Below are positions 11,681-22,221 of a stretch of 64,000 nt of DNA, one piece after another. The first letter of the stretch is position 1; each line of letters begins with the position of its first letter. Under the pieces are notes generated by a model. The model saw only the letters and a program-made list of their open reading frames with translations. It had not been told where the DNA came from and did no database searches. Where the stretch lies: NCBI GenBank assembly GCA_025403435.1, contig CM046327.1, positions 12,764,218 through 12,828,217 of the forward strand. Reading direction: 5' to 3'. Position numbers and translations under genes: made by a program. Origin of the DNA: Artocarpus heterophyllus. Lineage: Eukaryota > Streptophyta > Magnoliopsida > Rosales > Moraceae.

Positions 11681-12101
11681 TTATGCCTTGAAGAGGACTC
11701 GAACCTCCACGCTCTTTAGCACGAGATTTTGAGTCTCGCGTGTCTACCATTTCACCACCAAGGCATCTTGAAAGTGAATCGTATTCCATGAATATGATAT
11801 CTATCCAGTGTGATGTATGGAATATATGACAAAGGTGGAGTGTTAGAGTATTTCAACTTCCAGCGGATGGCCAATAACTCAACGAAAGGAAAGGATCGGT
11901 TGCATTTTTCATATGATCTCTTCTTTCTTATTCTTATAGATAGCCAAATTGTCTATATTTTTTTATTTATTCTTGTATATTTCCTTTTATTTTTCTAAAT
12001 ACTACTAAATAGAGTAACAAATAACATTGATTTAGAAATTGATTTTTTTTTCAATTGTAAATTCTCAATAAGATAAGAGAGGAAATTAACCACATTAAGG
12101 T
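11672..12101 (-). mobile_element. nuclear plastid DNA insertion (trnL-CAA region)
   Basis: The block contains the whole plastid tRNA-Leu(CAA) and its upstream plastid flank, including the words 'ggaatacgattcactttc' and 'ttattggccatccgctgg' (- strand) that I recall from the trnL-CAA to ycf2 side of the plastid inverted repeat. It splits the Ty3 integrase between '...VILDHDSHF' and 'FTSKFWRN...'. Both ends are approximate: the left is near 11672, the right fades into AT-rich sequence before 12102. It is a NUPT that arrived after the retrotransposon. Confidence 0.8.
11685..11764 (-). tRNA. trnL-CAA: tRNA-Leu(CAA), plastid type, inside a nuclear plastid insertion
   Basis: On the - strand the gene runs from GCCTTGG (acceptor 5' side) to CAAGGC (acceptor 3' side), followed by A. 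It has an anticodon loop with CAA, a long class II variable arm and a T-loop GGTTCGAGTCC. All stems appear to pair. The sequence is nearly identical to the plastid trnL-CAA; one G (GCCTTGGTGG) may differ from the common plastid GCCTTGATGG. In the plastid it decodes UUG. Here it is surrounded by retrotransposon sequence, so whether nuclear Pol III reads it is unknown. Confidence 0.9.
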
Positions 12102-12250
12102 CCGTTTGATACGTAAAAACTGCTCAGCAACAGTCAGATAAATGAGGAATGTTACAGTGAACCAGAAAAGTTTAGGTAGATCCTCACTGATAGAAAAAGA
12201 TTGTAGCCAGTTTGATAATGATCGAGTGACATTGCTTCTTCAGTCCGAAG
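12102..12250. mobile_element. fragment of a small DNA transposon (MITE end)
   Basis: The words 'ggtccgtttgatacg' and 'gaggaatgttacagtgaa' have the look of a plant MITE terminus (GGNCCGTTTG-). The stretch lies between the plastid fragment and resumed integrase sequence and does not match the integrase. The partner terminus was not found, so this is a tentative call. Confidence 0.35.
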
Positions 12251-13030
12251 TGACTATCGTGATCTAAAATGACAATCTTTGGTATCCCATGGTACTGGAC
12301 TCTTTGAGCAATATACAACTCAGCCAATTGCTCAACAATGTTATAAAGTTTAATGGGTAAAAAGTGAGTTGATCTAGTCAATCGATCCACAATTACCCAT
12401 ATTGCATCATGACCTTTTGAAATTTTGGGTAATCCAACCACAAAATTTATGGTTATTTGATCCTATTTTTATTCTGGAATTGTAATTTTGCAATTCTCCT
12501 GCAGACATTGATGTTCAGCTTTTACTTTCTGACAAGTGAGGCATTGGCTAATAAATTTAGCAACATCATTCTTTATTCTAGGCCATCAAAAATTTTCTTT
12601 TAGATCCTTATACATCTTTGTTGCACCGAGGTGAATAGAATATGGTGTTCTATGAGCTTTTTTTAGTATCTGTTTCCTCAAATCCTTCTCATTAGGAATA
12701 CATATCCTATCATTATGGTAAAATATTCCATCATCGGAAACACTAAATTTTGTCTTTTTTCCTTTTAAAATTTCATTCTTTACTCTTGGTATGAAGGAAT
12801 TTGCTTCTTGATGTTCTTTCATATTTTCGAGGATAGTCAGTTGAAAAGTTAGATTAGCTAATCCTTTAGTGATTAACTCAATTCCTGCTCTTTCAACTTC
12901 TTCTTGAAGAAATTTTGACAATGGTCGTATTGTCTTAGAGTGGATGCTGCCTTCTAACTAAAAGCATCAGCTACTATGTTGGCCTTTTCTAGGTGATATA
13001 AAATTTCACAATCATAGTCCTTTGATGAGA
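12250..13030 (-). pseudogene. Ty3 RNase H tail, H2C2 finger and integrase N-terminal core (remnant)
   Basis: The - strand frame 12921-12586 covers the linker after RNase H and the start of the H2C2 zinc-binding region (LRKQILKKAHRTPYSIHLGA). Frame 12441-12184 begins the integrase core: GHDAIWVIVDRLTRSTHFLP, then HGIPKIVILDHDSHF, which keeps an Asp of the DDE triad. Upstream, 'ILYHLEKANIVADAF' (about 13010-12965) corresponds to the end of the RNase H region. Stops at 12580 and elsewhere break it. Confidence 0.85.
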
Positions 13031-13629
13031 TTATAAAAGTTTGCATTTTCCAAAGATTAAATCATTTAGTTGTACTTTTATTGCTCGTTAAATCCTTTAA
13101 TTAATAACATATTTATGTTAATAAGTATTTTTGTGTCTTATAGGTTGTTTAGCAAGGTGATGTGAACCATTAGTTATAATCATTTTTATAGTTAGAACCA
13201 AAATTAAAATTGTAATTGGTGTTTGACAATGTTGTCAAAATTGTGGTGTAAATCATATATGATTAGAAGTAATGTTTGGATGTTTTCGTAGTTAGAACCA
13301 CAAGTTGAAAAGTAATGAATTTTTTTCTATTTATTATATATCATAAAATAATTAATTAATATTTTAATTACTAATATTTAGCATGATTTTTCATTATGGT
13401 GCTGTCAATTAATTATTATCATTTTTTTCATAGCCATTGATATACGTTGTACTACATTTTTCTCAAAAAAATTATAAAATGCCAAAAAAATCAGGCCAAA
13501 ATATTTAGCTTTATGAATATTTGTAAACGAAAAACTATTGTTGAAGCTATTCTAACACATAACCAAAATTCGTTATTTTTTAGATTATTTCCACCTTTAA
13601 CATACATAATTAGCTCGTTCCCTTAAGGC

Positions 13630-15093
13630 CTAATGTCTCATTCGTCGCCTTCGATGATCTTCCCACATTCTCTAAGCCATAGCATCCTTATATTCTTGCA
13701 TCATCTCTCCACCTCGATGATCATCTGCAGATGCATGGTCACCCAGGATTTCGTTGATTTCATCACCACCATCGTCGTCAAACTTGATGTTCCCTTCCTA
13801 TAATACTGACACTCGAACAACATTATTGTCGAAATGGTGTAGAAGGCTATCATCTTCCCCATGAAACTCGTCATCATTGTCCTCCTTCTTAGTGCATATG
13901 CCGAGAAAATTATGGACCACCGCATAAGCAATTGGAATCTACGCTTGCTTCTTAATTGTGTAGCTGCTCATTTGCTTTAAAATTTTGAAGCACACCTTCT
14001 ATACACTAAATGTTTTTTTGATGCAATTCCTTAGCGATGAAATTTTGAAGTTAAAGTGTCCTCCGGCAAATTAAAACCAGTATCACGTTTCATATATTCT
14101 TACAAATGATAAATAGTTCGTCAGTATGGTGTAAGCATATAGCTCCGAGTTGCATAGCCAAAATCTGCTAAATAATACTTCCCTACAAACAATGATGTCA
14201 CCACAGGTATACCCAAAAAGTAATGTACGCCTAAAATCATAATTAATAAGCGGTGACTCACAGCAATACCTTCTGATGGGATTGGAAATGCATGATGTTG
14301 TATCACATTTTGCAATACACATGAATTGTGTACGAAACCCTCCCATGTAGACAGTATGAAGGTAAACCATATATCGAATGAGCATGCTGCTAACATGTAA
14401 AACGATAAGGTCCCCTTTTGATTCCAACATTTTGTTTGCTCAAATGATGGTGGTACACATAGAACATGTGTACCATCAATTGCACCTACACATGACTGAA
14501 GAAAATGAGAATTAGTACCATTAGTGTAAATTGTTATACTACATTTGCTTTTAAAAAGGTTTTTACACTTGTGTCAAAGTAATTTGAAAACTTTTCTCAA
14601 TTGTCTCGAATAAGCTTTGAGGTTTTGTCATAGTTTGGGTGTATAATGAATCGAGATCGTAATGAATATATCGCCAATAAAACCTCTAAGAAGCATCAAG
14701 ATATTGTTTCCCCCAAGTATTGTCAATGATCCTGTGCTTCTTGGTTCGATGTGGCATAGCACACAATTTGCAGAAATATTATGAGTTTCTCATTGACGTT
14801 CACCTCATCAAAAGGCCACAAGGTTGGATGTTCTTCTAGCATTTGACTAATGGCTAAAAATTGGTTCCGCATCATTCTAACTTTGTTGTACAGCAGTCTT
14901 TCACGACCATTAATTCTGCCACCTTCATTTTCCTTATTAATATTGACATGTACATAAAGTGTTTTTGTGTCCTATTACCCCATTTTCGTTGCTTAAGATA
15001 AGCAACAACGAGCGCAAGCAAATCATCGTTATTTGTACCTTCACCATTATTCCAAGCCGTAGAGATACAAAATCTTGTATCCATCATGGGCAA
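13630..15093 (-). pseudogene. Harbinger-type DDE transposase (broken)
   Basis: On the - strand the motifs come in family order: an N-terminal region (MDTRFCISTAWNNGEG, from 15087); GAIDGTHVLCVPPS near 14488-14445, which carries the first catalytic Asp; 'WEGFVHNSCVL' near 14340, where the family has HDSRVL, so the second catalytic Asp is Asn here; KYYLADFGYA near 14190, with the third acidic site; and a C-terminal tail ending in a MWEDHRRRR-like stretch near 13640. Several frameshifts and stops lie between the pieces. An intact protein would excise and reinsert the element together with the Myb-like partner. Confidence 0.8.
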
Positions 15094-15564
15094 CTATTTC
15101 TATAAAAAAAATTAAACAAATGCATTTAACAATATAACTAGAAAGAATGAACAATGTGCTAAACAATCCAATAACAATTAACAAATGTCAATAGTCCAAC
15201 AAATTACAGCCTCATACAGCTTACAAATAATTATTAAAACAACAATCACAAGTGCACACATAAATGACAAAGCAGCGGAACATGGTCTCAATATATGATA
15301 CAGAGAGTGAAAATTAAACAAAGCCGATTAGTACACAGGGAAAACTACTTAGACATATACTCTTCAATTAACAGTCTACTATCATCATCATTATTATTCT
15401 CAAAAAACATTGTCTAAAATCCAATGTCATCTTTTAGTACCATTTGTAGCCTCAGTTTCTCACAGCCTTGTCTATCCTATTTGTGTAAGAATTTGGATGC
15501 ACTTGGAGAACTGAGCATTAGGCTTTGTTTTTGAATCCAAAATAGCCTGTGCCTTTATCTTCAG

Positions 15565-16320
15565 CTAATTCTCCTCCTCGTAAGTTTCCTTCATCTTCCT
15601 CTTACCCTTACTAACACTTTTCGAGCTTGAACCAATTCCTCTGGCACCATTAGAAGAGGTTGAGCGCAAGTGATTCAGTCGACTCCTAACATCATCCACC
15701 ACATTATTAACGTAGTGTTCTTCTTGCCCAGGAGTGTTCGTATGGTTATCCTCCTTAGTAAAGTGCTCAAATACCAGGGCACAGGATGAAGCAGTACCAA
15801 ATGCTAAAGAACCCGAAGCTCTAGAACAAGCAATAATGGAATCCAATGTTTGAAAAACAGATATCCATCTTTACTGATGTAGCTAGTAGATCATGGATTA
15901 CTCTAGAGAGAAAAAGTTAAAAAATAAGTGAAATTAAATAAACTTTCTGGATGCTTGTAAACTAATTATCTAATCTTCAAACATAGCATGTGCTAATTAC
16001 CTTAATTAGTTCAAGATAATACTCCATAGAGAAATTGAACTCCCCACTCTCAGGGCTGACCCCTAACCATGTCGCACCATTTAAAGTCTTAAGAAATGCT
16101 CATTCTTTCCACATATTCTCTTTCTTATGTTTAATTTGGGTCGGTGTTATAGGATAATTGAAATGTGATGTCAAGTAGGCTACCCAAGTCTCACATAGTT
16201 TCTCATTCAGTTTACGTTCTTTAGTTTGTTTAATAAGGTCCTGAAGGAGTCCAATCAATAATTCAGTCCTCTCCATAGTCTAAGCAATGGAGTCTTGCTT
16301 GCTTATAGGCATTTCCTTTT
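15565..16320 (-). pseudogene. Myb/SANT-like partner protein of the Harbinger element (broken)
   Basis: The open frame 15846-15565 is the C-terminal half: low complexity, Ser-rich, with a basic KGKRKMKE tail. Upstream on the same strand, 16320-15990 reads as a Myb/SANT-like domain in pieces (words such as EKLCETWVAYLTSHFNY and WKEWAFLKTLNGATWLG). Plant PIF/Harbinger elements carry such a DNA-binding partner, needed for nuclear import and binding of the transposon ends. Stops separate the halves. Its position upstream of the transposase on the same strand fits the family. Confidence 0.65.
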
Positions 16321-16329
16321 ATATGATAA

Positions 16330-17690
16330 CAAATTATTTCGCAGGTACAACAAGTTAAAATATATTACTATAACGTAAAGAGTGAAACATAGAGAAAGAA
16401 AAAGTTTACAGGCTCAGAAGCATTAGTATGAGCAGACATGATTTGTGCTAGTTCATATCCTCTTGACACCTGGTGCTACCATGGTTAACATCATTGGTCA
16501 TAAACTGCAGATAAACACAGGAAAGGAGACTTATTGGGTAAGATATGATACAAAGAAGACCTACCTATAGACCAATTGTACACCGGCAACATAGTGTCGA
16601 GGGACACAAACACAAGCAGCTAACAATATAACTCAGAAATGCCAACATTCGTCACAGCCTGTTGCCATTACCTATAACGTATTAGAAACCTTCTTGTGGC
16701 AGCCACGCATCCAAAGCAGGTCATTTCATAGTTTTTCATGGCAGAATCCATAATCATGAGCACAACATAAGATGAAGGAAAAAAGGACTAATAAGTGAAA
16801 CAGAGATTAGGCTATGATAATTAAACAGGGCACGAAATAATGAAGTTCTGCAAAACAATGTTCAACAGGATTGTAGGATAACATGGATTACACTCCAGAC
16901 TCAGTGTGACACTTAAAACAACATTGCACAAACAAAAATTTGCACATGTCACCGACAAGCAGAAACAACAGAACACAAAACACAGCCATATCAATAGGCA
17001 CGGATCACAAACAATAACAAAATGACACCCTTTGGGTGTTGAATGACAATGTGACTGCAACAACGCATGAGCATAAATGACATGAATTAGTGATCACAAA
17101 CATAATCAAAATAGAATTATTCAACAATAAAGAAGCATAAATGACAACAAAGGACTTGGCACATGGTAGTGTTGACAGGTTCAAAGAGAGAGATCACTGA
17201 GCAGATGAAAATAGCAAATAAGAAGCAATGACAAAAGGAACAACCTTGACCACGAATAACAATCAAAGGTAAGAATCAGGAACATACAATTTGCATAGTT
17301 CACAAACAATAACAAAACAATAGGCTGACAATTGAAGGACATTGTTTACAGTTCGTGTTTGTTAACAAAACGACCCCCCCTAAATACGATGGAATGACAG
17401 TGAGTCCAATTAAGAACATGGAACACATAATGACAATTTGCATAGATCACAAACACTTACAAAATTTGGGCATTGAAGGACTGTGCATATAGCAACAATA
17501 CATGAGCATAAACGACATGAATCAGTTATCATAGACTTTAACAAAACTGCGAGAATGTAATTCAACGACAGTGTTTACAGTTCATGTACATTAACAAAAC
17601 GACAACAATATATGAGTATAAACGACAACAATTTATAGTTAAAATTCTATATTAGTTATGAAACATACAAGGGATTATCGAAGTTTCACT
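16330..17690. repeat. non-coding subterminal part of the Harbinger element with degenerate direct repeats
   Basis: From about 16990 to 17640, words such as 'gagcataaatgacatgaat', 'gcatagttcacaaacaata' and 'acagttcgtgt' recur several times at irregular spacing of roughly 100-250 bp. No coding frame is convincing. Subterminal repeats of this kind often serve as transposase-binding regions, but that role is inferred here. Confidence 0.5.
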
Positions 17691-17869
17691 ACTTTAAATT
17701 TATATTTTAAAATCTTATTTAAAATTGTTAAAAATATTTCCTCTTTAAAATGTCGTTAAAATCACCTGTGCCTTTTCAACAATTAAATTGTCAATTTTTC
17801 AAATTCCCATCTCCCTATGGATATGACAAATTTCTATACTACAAACATTTGCCTTTAAAGAATCATTTT

Positions 17870-19010
17870 AGGTGATATAACATCTTTAACCAATTCTAAC
17901 CATCTGCGCTTTCTCATGTTCAATTTCTTATGTGTAAATATTTTTTTAATTAAGGCTCTAGTGGTCAGTGAAAATTTCATATTTAGCTCCACATAGATAG
18001 TGTTGCCAAATCATTACCGCAAACACTACTGCTGCAAGCTCCAGATCGTGAGGGATAATTTTTCTCATGATCGTTCAATTGACGTGATACATATGCAATT
18101 ATTTTTCCATTTTGCATTAGGACTACTCTAAGTTCCATCTTTGATGCATCACTATAAATCGCAAAATTCCCTTGATTTAGATATGGGATAGTCAAAACTG
18201 GTGCACTTGTAAACCTTTTTTAAGTTTGTGAAAAATTACTTCACATTTCTCTGTGCACTTATACTTCTTCCCTTTTCGAGTGAGAGCCTTAAGTGGTGCT
18301 GCAAGCTTAAAATATCCTTTAGCAAAATGTCGATAATAGCTTGCTAAACCAAGAAAACTTATTTCTGTAGCATTCTTTGAAATTGGCCACTTGTTCACAA
18401 CCTCAATTTTAGCTGGATCTACAGAAATTCCTTCTTGCATTACCACATGTCCCAAACCAGTGAACTTTATCCAACCAAAATTCACATTTCGAGAACTAGG
18501 CATAGAGTTGATGTTCCTTTAAGAGTTGAAGTACAAGCCTTAAATGTTCTTCAAGTTCTTTCTGAGTCTTTGAATAGATCAAAATATCATCTATAAAGAC
18601 AATAATGAACTTATCTAAATAATTCTTAAAGACTCTATTTATCATGTCTATGAATGCTGCTAGAGCATTAGTGACACCAATTGGCATCACACAAAACTCG
18701 TAATGCCTATATTGTGTTAGAAAAATTATCTTTGGAATATCTTTTCTTTGATCTTGAGCTGATGATAACCAAATTGTAAATCAATCTTTGAAAACATAGA
18801 TACTCCTTTCAATTAATCGAAGAGGTCATCGATCCTAGGTAATGGATATTTGTTTTTGATCGTCACCTTGTTAATCTCTTGATAATCAATACACATAAGA
18901 AAGTTACCGTCTTTCTTCTAAACAAATACCATAGATGCTCCCCAAGGTGAATGAATTTGGTGGATAAATCTTTTATCCAACAGTTCTTATAATTGAGTTT
19001 GGAGCTTTTT
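17870..19010 (-). pseudogene. Ty3 reverse transcriptase and RNase H (remnant)
   Basis: On the - strand the order is: the RT start near 19010 (LLDKRFIHQIHSPWGASMVF, then [14 protein letters not shown]), the frame 18690-18496 with the catalytic [10 protein letters not shown] motif intact, 18503-18192 with ISFLGLASYYRHF (RT end and connection), and 18195-17983 with the RNase H start FAIYSDASKMELRVVLMQNG. The tail near 17880 matches 'RRWLELVKD', where homology stops at the Harbinger insertion. Stops and at least three frameshifts are present. Confidence 0.9.
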
Positions 19011-19760
19011 CAGTTTAGTTGGCCAACGATATGGTGCCTTAGAAATTGGTGTAGTTCCAGGCATTAACTCGATCTCAAAAGAGATCTTTTGTTCTAGTGG
19101 TAATCTTAGTAATTTTTCCAAAAATGCTTCAACAAACTCTTTAATAATAGGAACATTTTTTGGTTTCAACTTTGCTTCTTGATCCTTATTCACTATGTTA
19201 GCCAATTATTCAATACATCCATTATCTAATATTGTTCTTGGCATTTTAAGAGTTCTTTTAGAATAGACAAACTTCTCTTCTCCATCTAGTCGGAATATGA
19301 CTTCGTGTTGTTGACAATTAATTGTACTTTCCCAAAAAGTCCATCCCAAGATCACATCATATTCGCAGATATTGATAACAATTAAATGAAAGAATAACTC
19401 TTTAACGCTAATGATAATTGGTACATGATGTAATTAATAATCGGAGTTTAATACTTCCCTAGAGGGTAGTATGGTTTTAAATGTTTGATATATTCTATTG
19501 CCTTCTAGACCTAATTGTCTGGCATACTTAAGTGATGCAAATGAATGTGTTGCTTTAGAATCAAACAAAACATATGCATTGGTCTTAAATATAAAGAACT
19601 GACCTATCACAATAGTAGAGGTTCCTACTTCATCCTCATTCTTTATGTAAGTATAGATTCATACGCTCTTTTCATGAGCTTTAAGTCACCCTTGGCTGAT
19701 ATTGGCACCTTCTACTTGCGGTTGTACTATATCTAGTTGAGTTCCTTGGGGCCTTTGTTG
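19010..19760 (-). pseudogene. Ty3 aspartic protease (remnant)
   Basis: Near 19560 the - strand reads AYVLFDSKATHSFAS where the family has a DSGATHSF active site. The Gly after Asp-Ser is replaced by Lys, so the active site is altered. It is followed by EYDVILGW near 19350, the usual 'DVILGMDWL' flap region. The open frame 19205-18987 links the protease to RT (APYRWPTKLKKLQ). The region lies in the right place between gag and RT. Confidence 0.75.
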
Positions 19761-19769
19761 GTTCTGATT

Positions 19770-20924
19770 GTTAGAGAAATAATTTCTTGCATAATGGCCT
19801 TCTTTACTACATGTCAAACATTTGTTAGTGCCTAACTTACGTTATCCAGGATGTGTCTTTCCATACTTGTTACATGGGGAAACATTACTTCTTCCATTAT
19901 TAATCGTTTTATGTGGTTGATTCCTTGACTTTTCTTGATTATTCGGGCTTTCCTTTCTCTTATTTGTTATTGTTGTTATTTCGACCACGACTAAACTGAT
20001 TAGTTTGGTGTTGTCCTGGTCTAAATCCTTGCTCCTTAGTTTGGAAAGCCTGATTCTACTTTGCCAAATCTTTTTCTTCTCTTTAGGCTTTGAACATTTT
20101 GCCTTCAGCTTTTTGTCTCAAGTAATCCTATATTCTACTCGATTTGCTTGACTAATGCATTCCCCCACAGTCTTTGGTGGGGGACCTCCACTATCTATTA
20201 TCATCGCAATATCTGTGCAAAACATATTCAACGTCCTTCTATTCTTTCTTTGTCAGTGGATACTAAATCAAGACAAAGGCGAGTTAACTGATAAAACTTT
20301 CTAATAGCATCAGCGATAGATAAACTACTTTGTTAGAAGTTATTAAACTCATCTTATTTGGCTACCATAGTTTCTATGTTAAAGAACTTTTCATTGAATT
20401 CTTTGATGAAATCATCCCACATTATTTCATCTAGATTTCTATTGTATTCAACAATTTTCTACCTTTTCATTGCATCCTTCGTAAGGGAAAAAGATGCACA
20501 AATTATCTTTATATGATCATTAAGCTTTATAAACTTTAGGACTTTTTGGATGCTCGTAAGCCAGTCATTTGCTTTAAATGGATTAGTTTAGCCTTCAAAT
20601 TTTGTTACTTTCATGCATCAGAATTTCTCATAAAAATCTACAGTTTGAGTTATTGGTGCTATAGGTTATTCGGTGCTATAGGAATTGCTTGTTCCGTTTG
20701 AACTTCTGGTGGAACTGGCTGATTTGCTGGTGGTGGAGGAACTTCTTGTGAAGGGAGTTCTTGGTTTCGGCCAGCTAGTTACTCATGAAGTCCTTGGATC
20801 TCTTGCTCCTGAGCTTGGAGCCTTTCTTGTAAATCAATGATAAGATTCATAAGTTCAGTATCTAGAGGAGGCTTAGCTGCTCATGCTCTTGGTCATCCTA
20901 TTTTTAATAGTTAGATTTTGCCAT
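19770..20924 (-). pseudogene. Ty3 gag with zinc knuckle (remnant)
   Basis: A start is plausible at 20924 (MAKSNY), soon followed by a stop. A Pro-rich segment (EVPPPPANQPVPPEVQTEQA) and a capsid core follow (ANDWLTSIQKVLKFIKLND, then WDDFIKEFNEKFF). Near 19830-19780 there is a zinc-knuckle-like CLTCSKEGHYARN ending in Tyr/Asn rather than the expected final Cys, so the knuckle looks damaged. Many stops interrupt the frame. Confidence 0.75.
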
Positions 20925-21325
20925 AGAACGTTAAAACTACATAAGCTTTCATTCTGAAATATAACATTTTTCAAATTCAAATTCTCATCATAACAATAAA
21001 CATTACATCTTTATCATTTCATATGTTAAGGTTAAGTACATCTTTCTAAAAAAGACAGTCTTATATGCCAGGTATGACTAACCAATGATTACACATCTTT
21101 TTTCCTAAATACATGATCATACCAATCGATAACGATTGTCATTGCCAAAGTTACATGATCTCCCCTACTAGGAGTGGCAACACTTGCTAGGGTTATATAT
21201 ACATAATCAAAAGGATCATCATACAACTAAGTATGTTAGTCACATACTAACATATCATAAAATTAGGGTCTTTCGATCCCTATATACATTTCAAAAAGAA
21301 AAAAAACCATATAGTTTTTTTTTCA

Positions 21326-22079
21326 TTAATTTGAGTCCACCTCTGACATATCACTGTTGATTGGATCTTCTTCAGAATCTTCTTCCTCTACACTACTTGA
21401 GTCAGTTGAAGGATCATCGCTTGCATAAATAAGCTCGGGTGTAGGCGGATGATTTTCAACTTCATTATTATCTTCTTCATTAGCAAGTTCTTCAGCATAC
21501 AAGAGTACAATTATGAAATGATTAAGGCTCAAAAAATGACGTGGATAAAAAACAAACATTTGTATATTTTTGGTACTCTGTTCCATAATAGGTTACGAAT
21601 TTCATGTAGTGATGTCTCACGTGGAATTACTGGTAGCATAGGATGTCAAAATCTAGTGATATAATTCCTTAATGATTCTTCAGGATATCTATCCCAAATT
21701 ACTTGAAGATGCTCATAACATCTTTGCTGTCAATCATTCTCTATTTTTGGGTCATATTGTGGCTGTGCATCTAATTTTGGCAGAAGTGGTTTAAATTTAG
21801 TTTTAATTTAATCACAAAACCTTGGCCAGTCGCAACGACACTGATTTATCCCAAGTTTTAAGCACTACTCAAGTGCTTCTCTTTATAACCTTCCAGAGGC
21901 CAGCAAAACTCAAAGATTTAGAGGTGTGTGGCACGCTCTAAAAATTACTTCTATTGCATGAATCCACTCCATTTTCACATAAGGTTGACGACTACCATTA
22001 AATCATGGACCATATGTTGAAAAGCTACACTTGCTCTTCGATCAACATCGACTTGTCGCTCATTCGATGGTTCAGCCAT
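21326..22079 (-). pseudogene. second, gag-like reading frame upstream of the usual gag
   Basis: About 130 bases after the primer-binding site the - strand has an ATG (22079) opening MAEPSNERQVDVDRRAS. One frame then gives KMEWIHAIEVIFRACHTPL and LASGRL.REALE, a pattern like a Ty3 gag capsid core (Trp-x-x-x-hydrophobic-x-x-hydrophobic-Phe ... EA). The end, open from 21586 to 21326, is very acidic (VEEEDSEEDPINSDMSEVDS). Four to six stops interrupt it. The canonical gag lies further on (20924-19770), so the element would have encoded two gag-like proteins or one very long one. Capsid similarity is judged by eye only. Confidence 0.5.
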
Positions 22080-22207
22080 CGAGTTAGTGATATGAATATT
22101 TTAACATATCATTATAAAACAATACTTTAAGTTAAAATTCAGTTAACTTACTTGAACTAGAATGAAACTTGCATGTGATAATATCAAATAGGATGGCAGG
22201 ATAATCA

Positions 22208-22219
22208 CTCTGATACTAA
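22208..22219 (-). other. primer-binding site of the Ty3 element
   Basis: The - strand reads TTAGTATCAGAG, close to the TGGTATCAGAG complementary to the 3' end of initiator tRNA-Met used by most plant Ty3 elements. It fixes the inner end of the 5' LTR at about 22222. Confidence 0.7.
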
Positions 22220-22221
22220 CC

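Larger units (their letters stand above)
13040..17690 (-). mobile_element. PIF/Harbinger DNA transposon nested in the Ty3 element
   Basis: About 4.6 kb separates Ty3 RNase H (ending near 17870) from the H2C2/integrase part (starting near 13030). The block holds a Harbinger-type DDE transposase and a second Myb/SANT-type frame, both on the - strand, which is the usual two-gene content of PIF/Harbinger elements. I could not identify clean terminal inverted repeats or the 3-bp target duplication; the left end may be near 13141 (ggttgtttagcaagg). Both genes are broken, so the element is dead. Confidence 0.75.
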
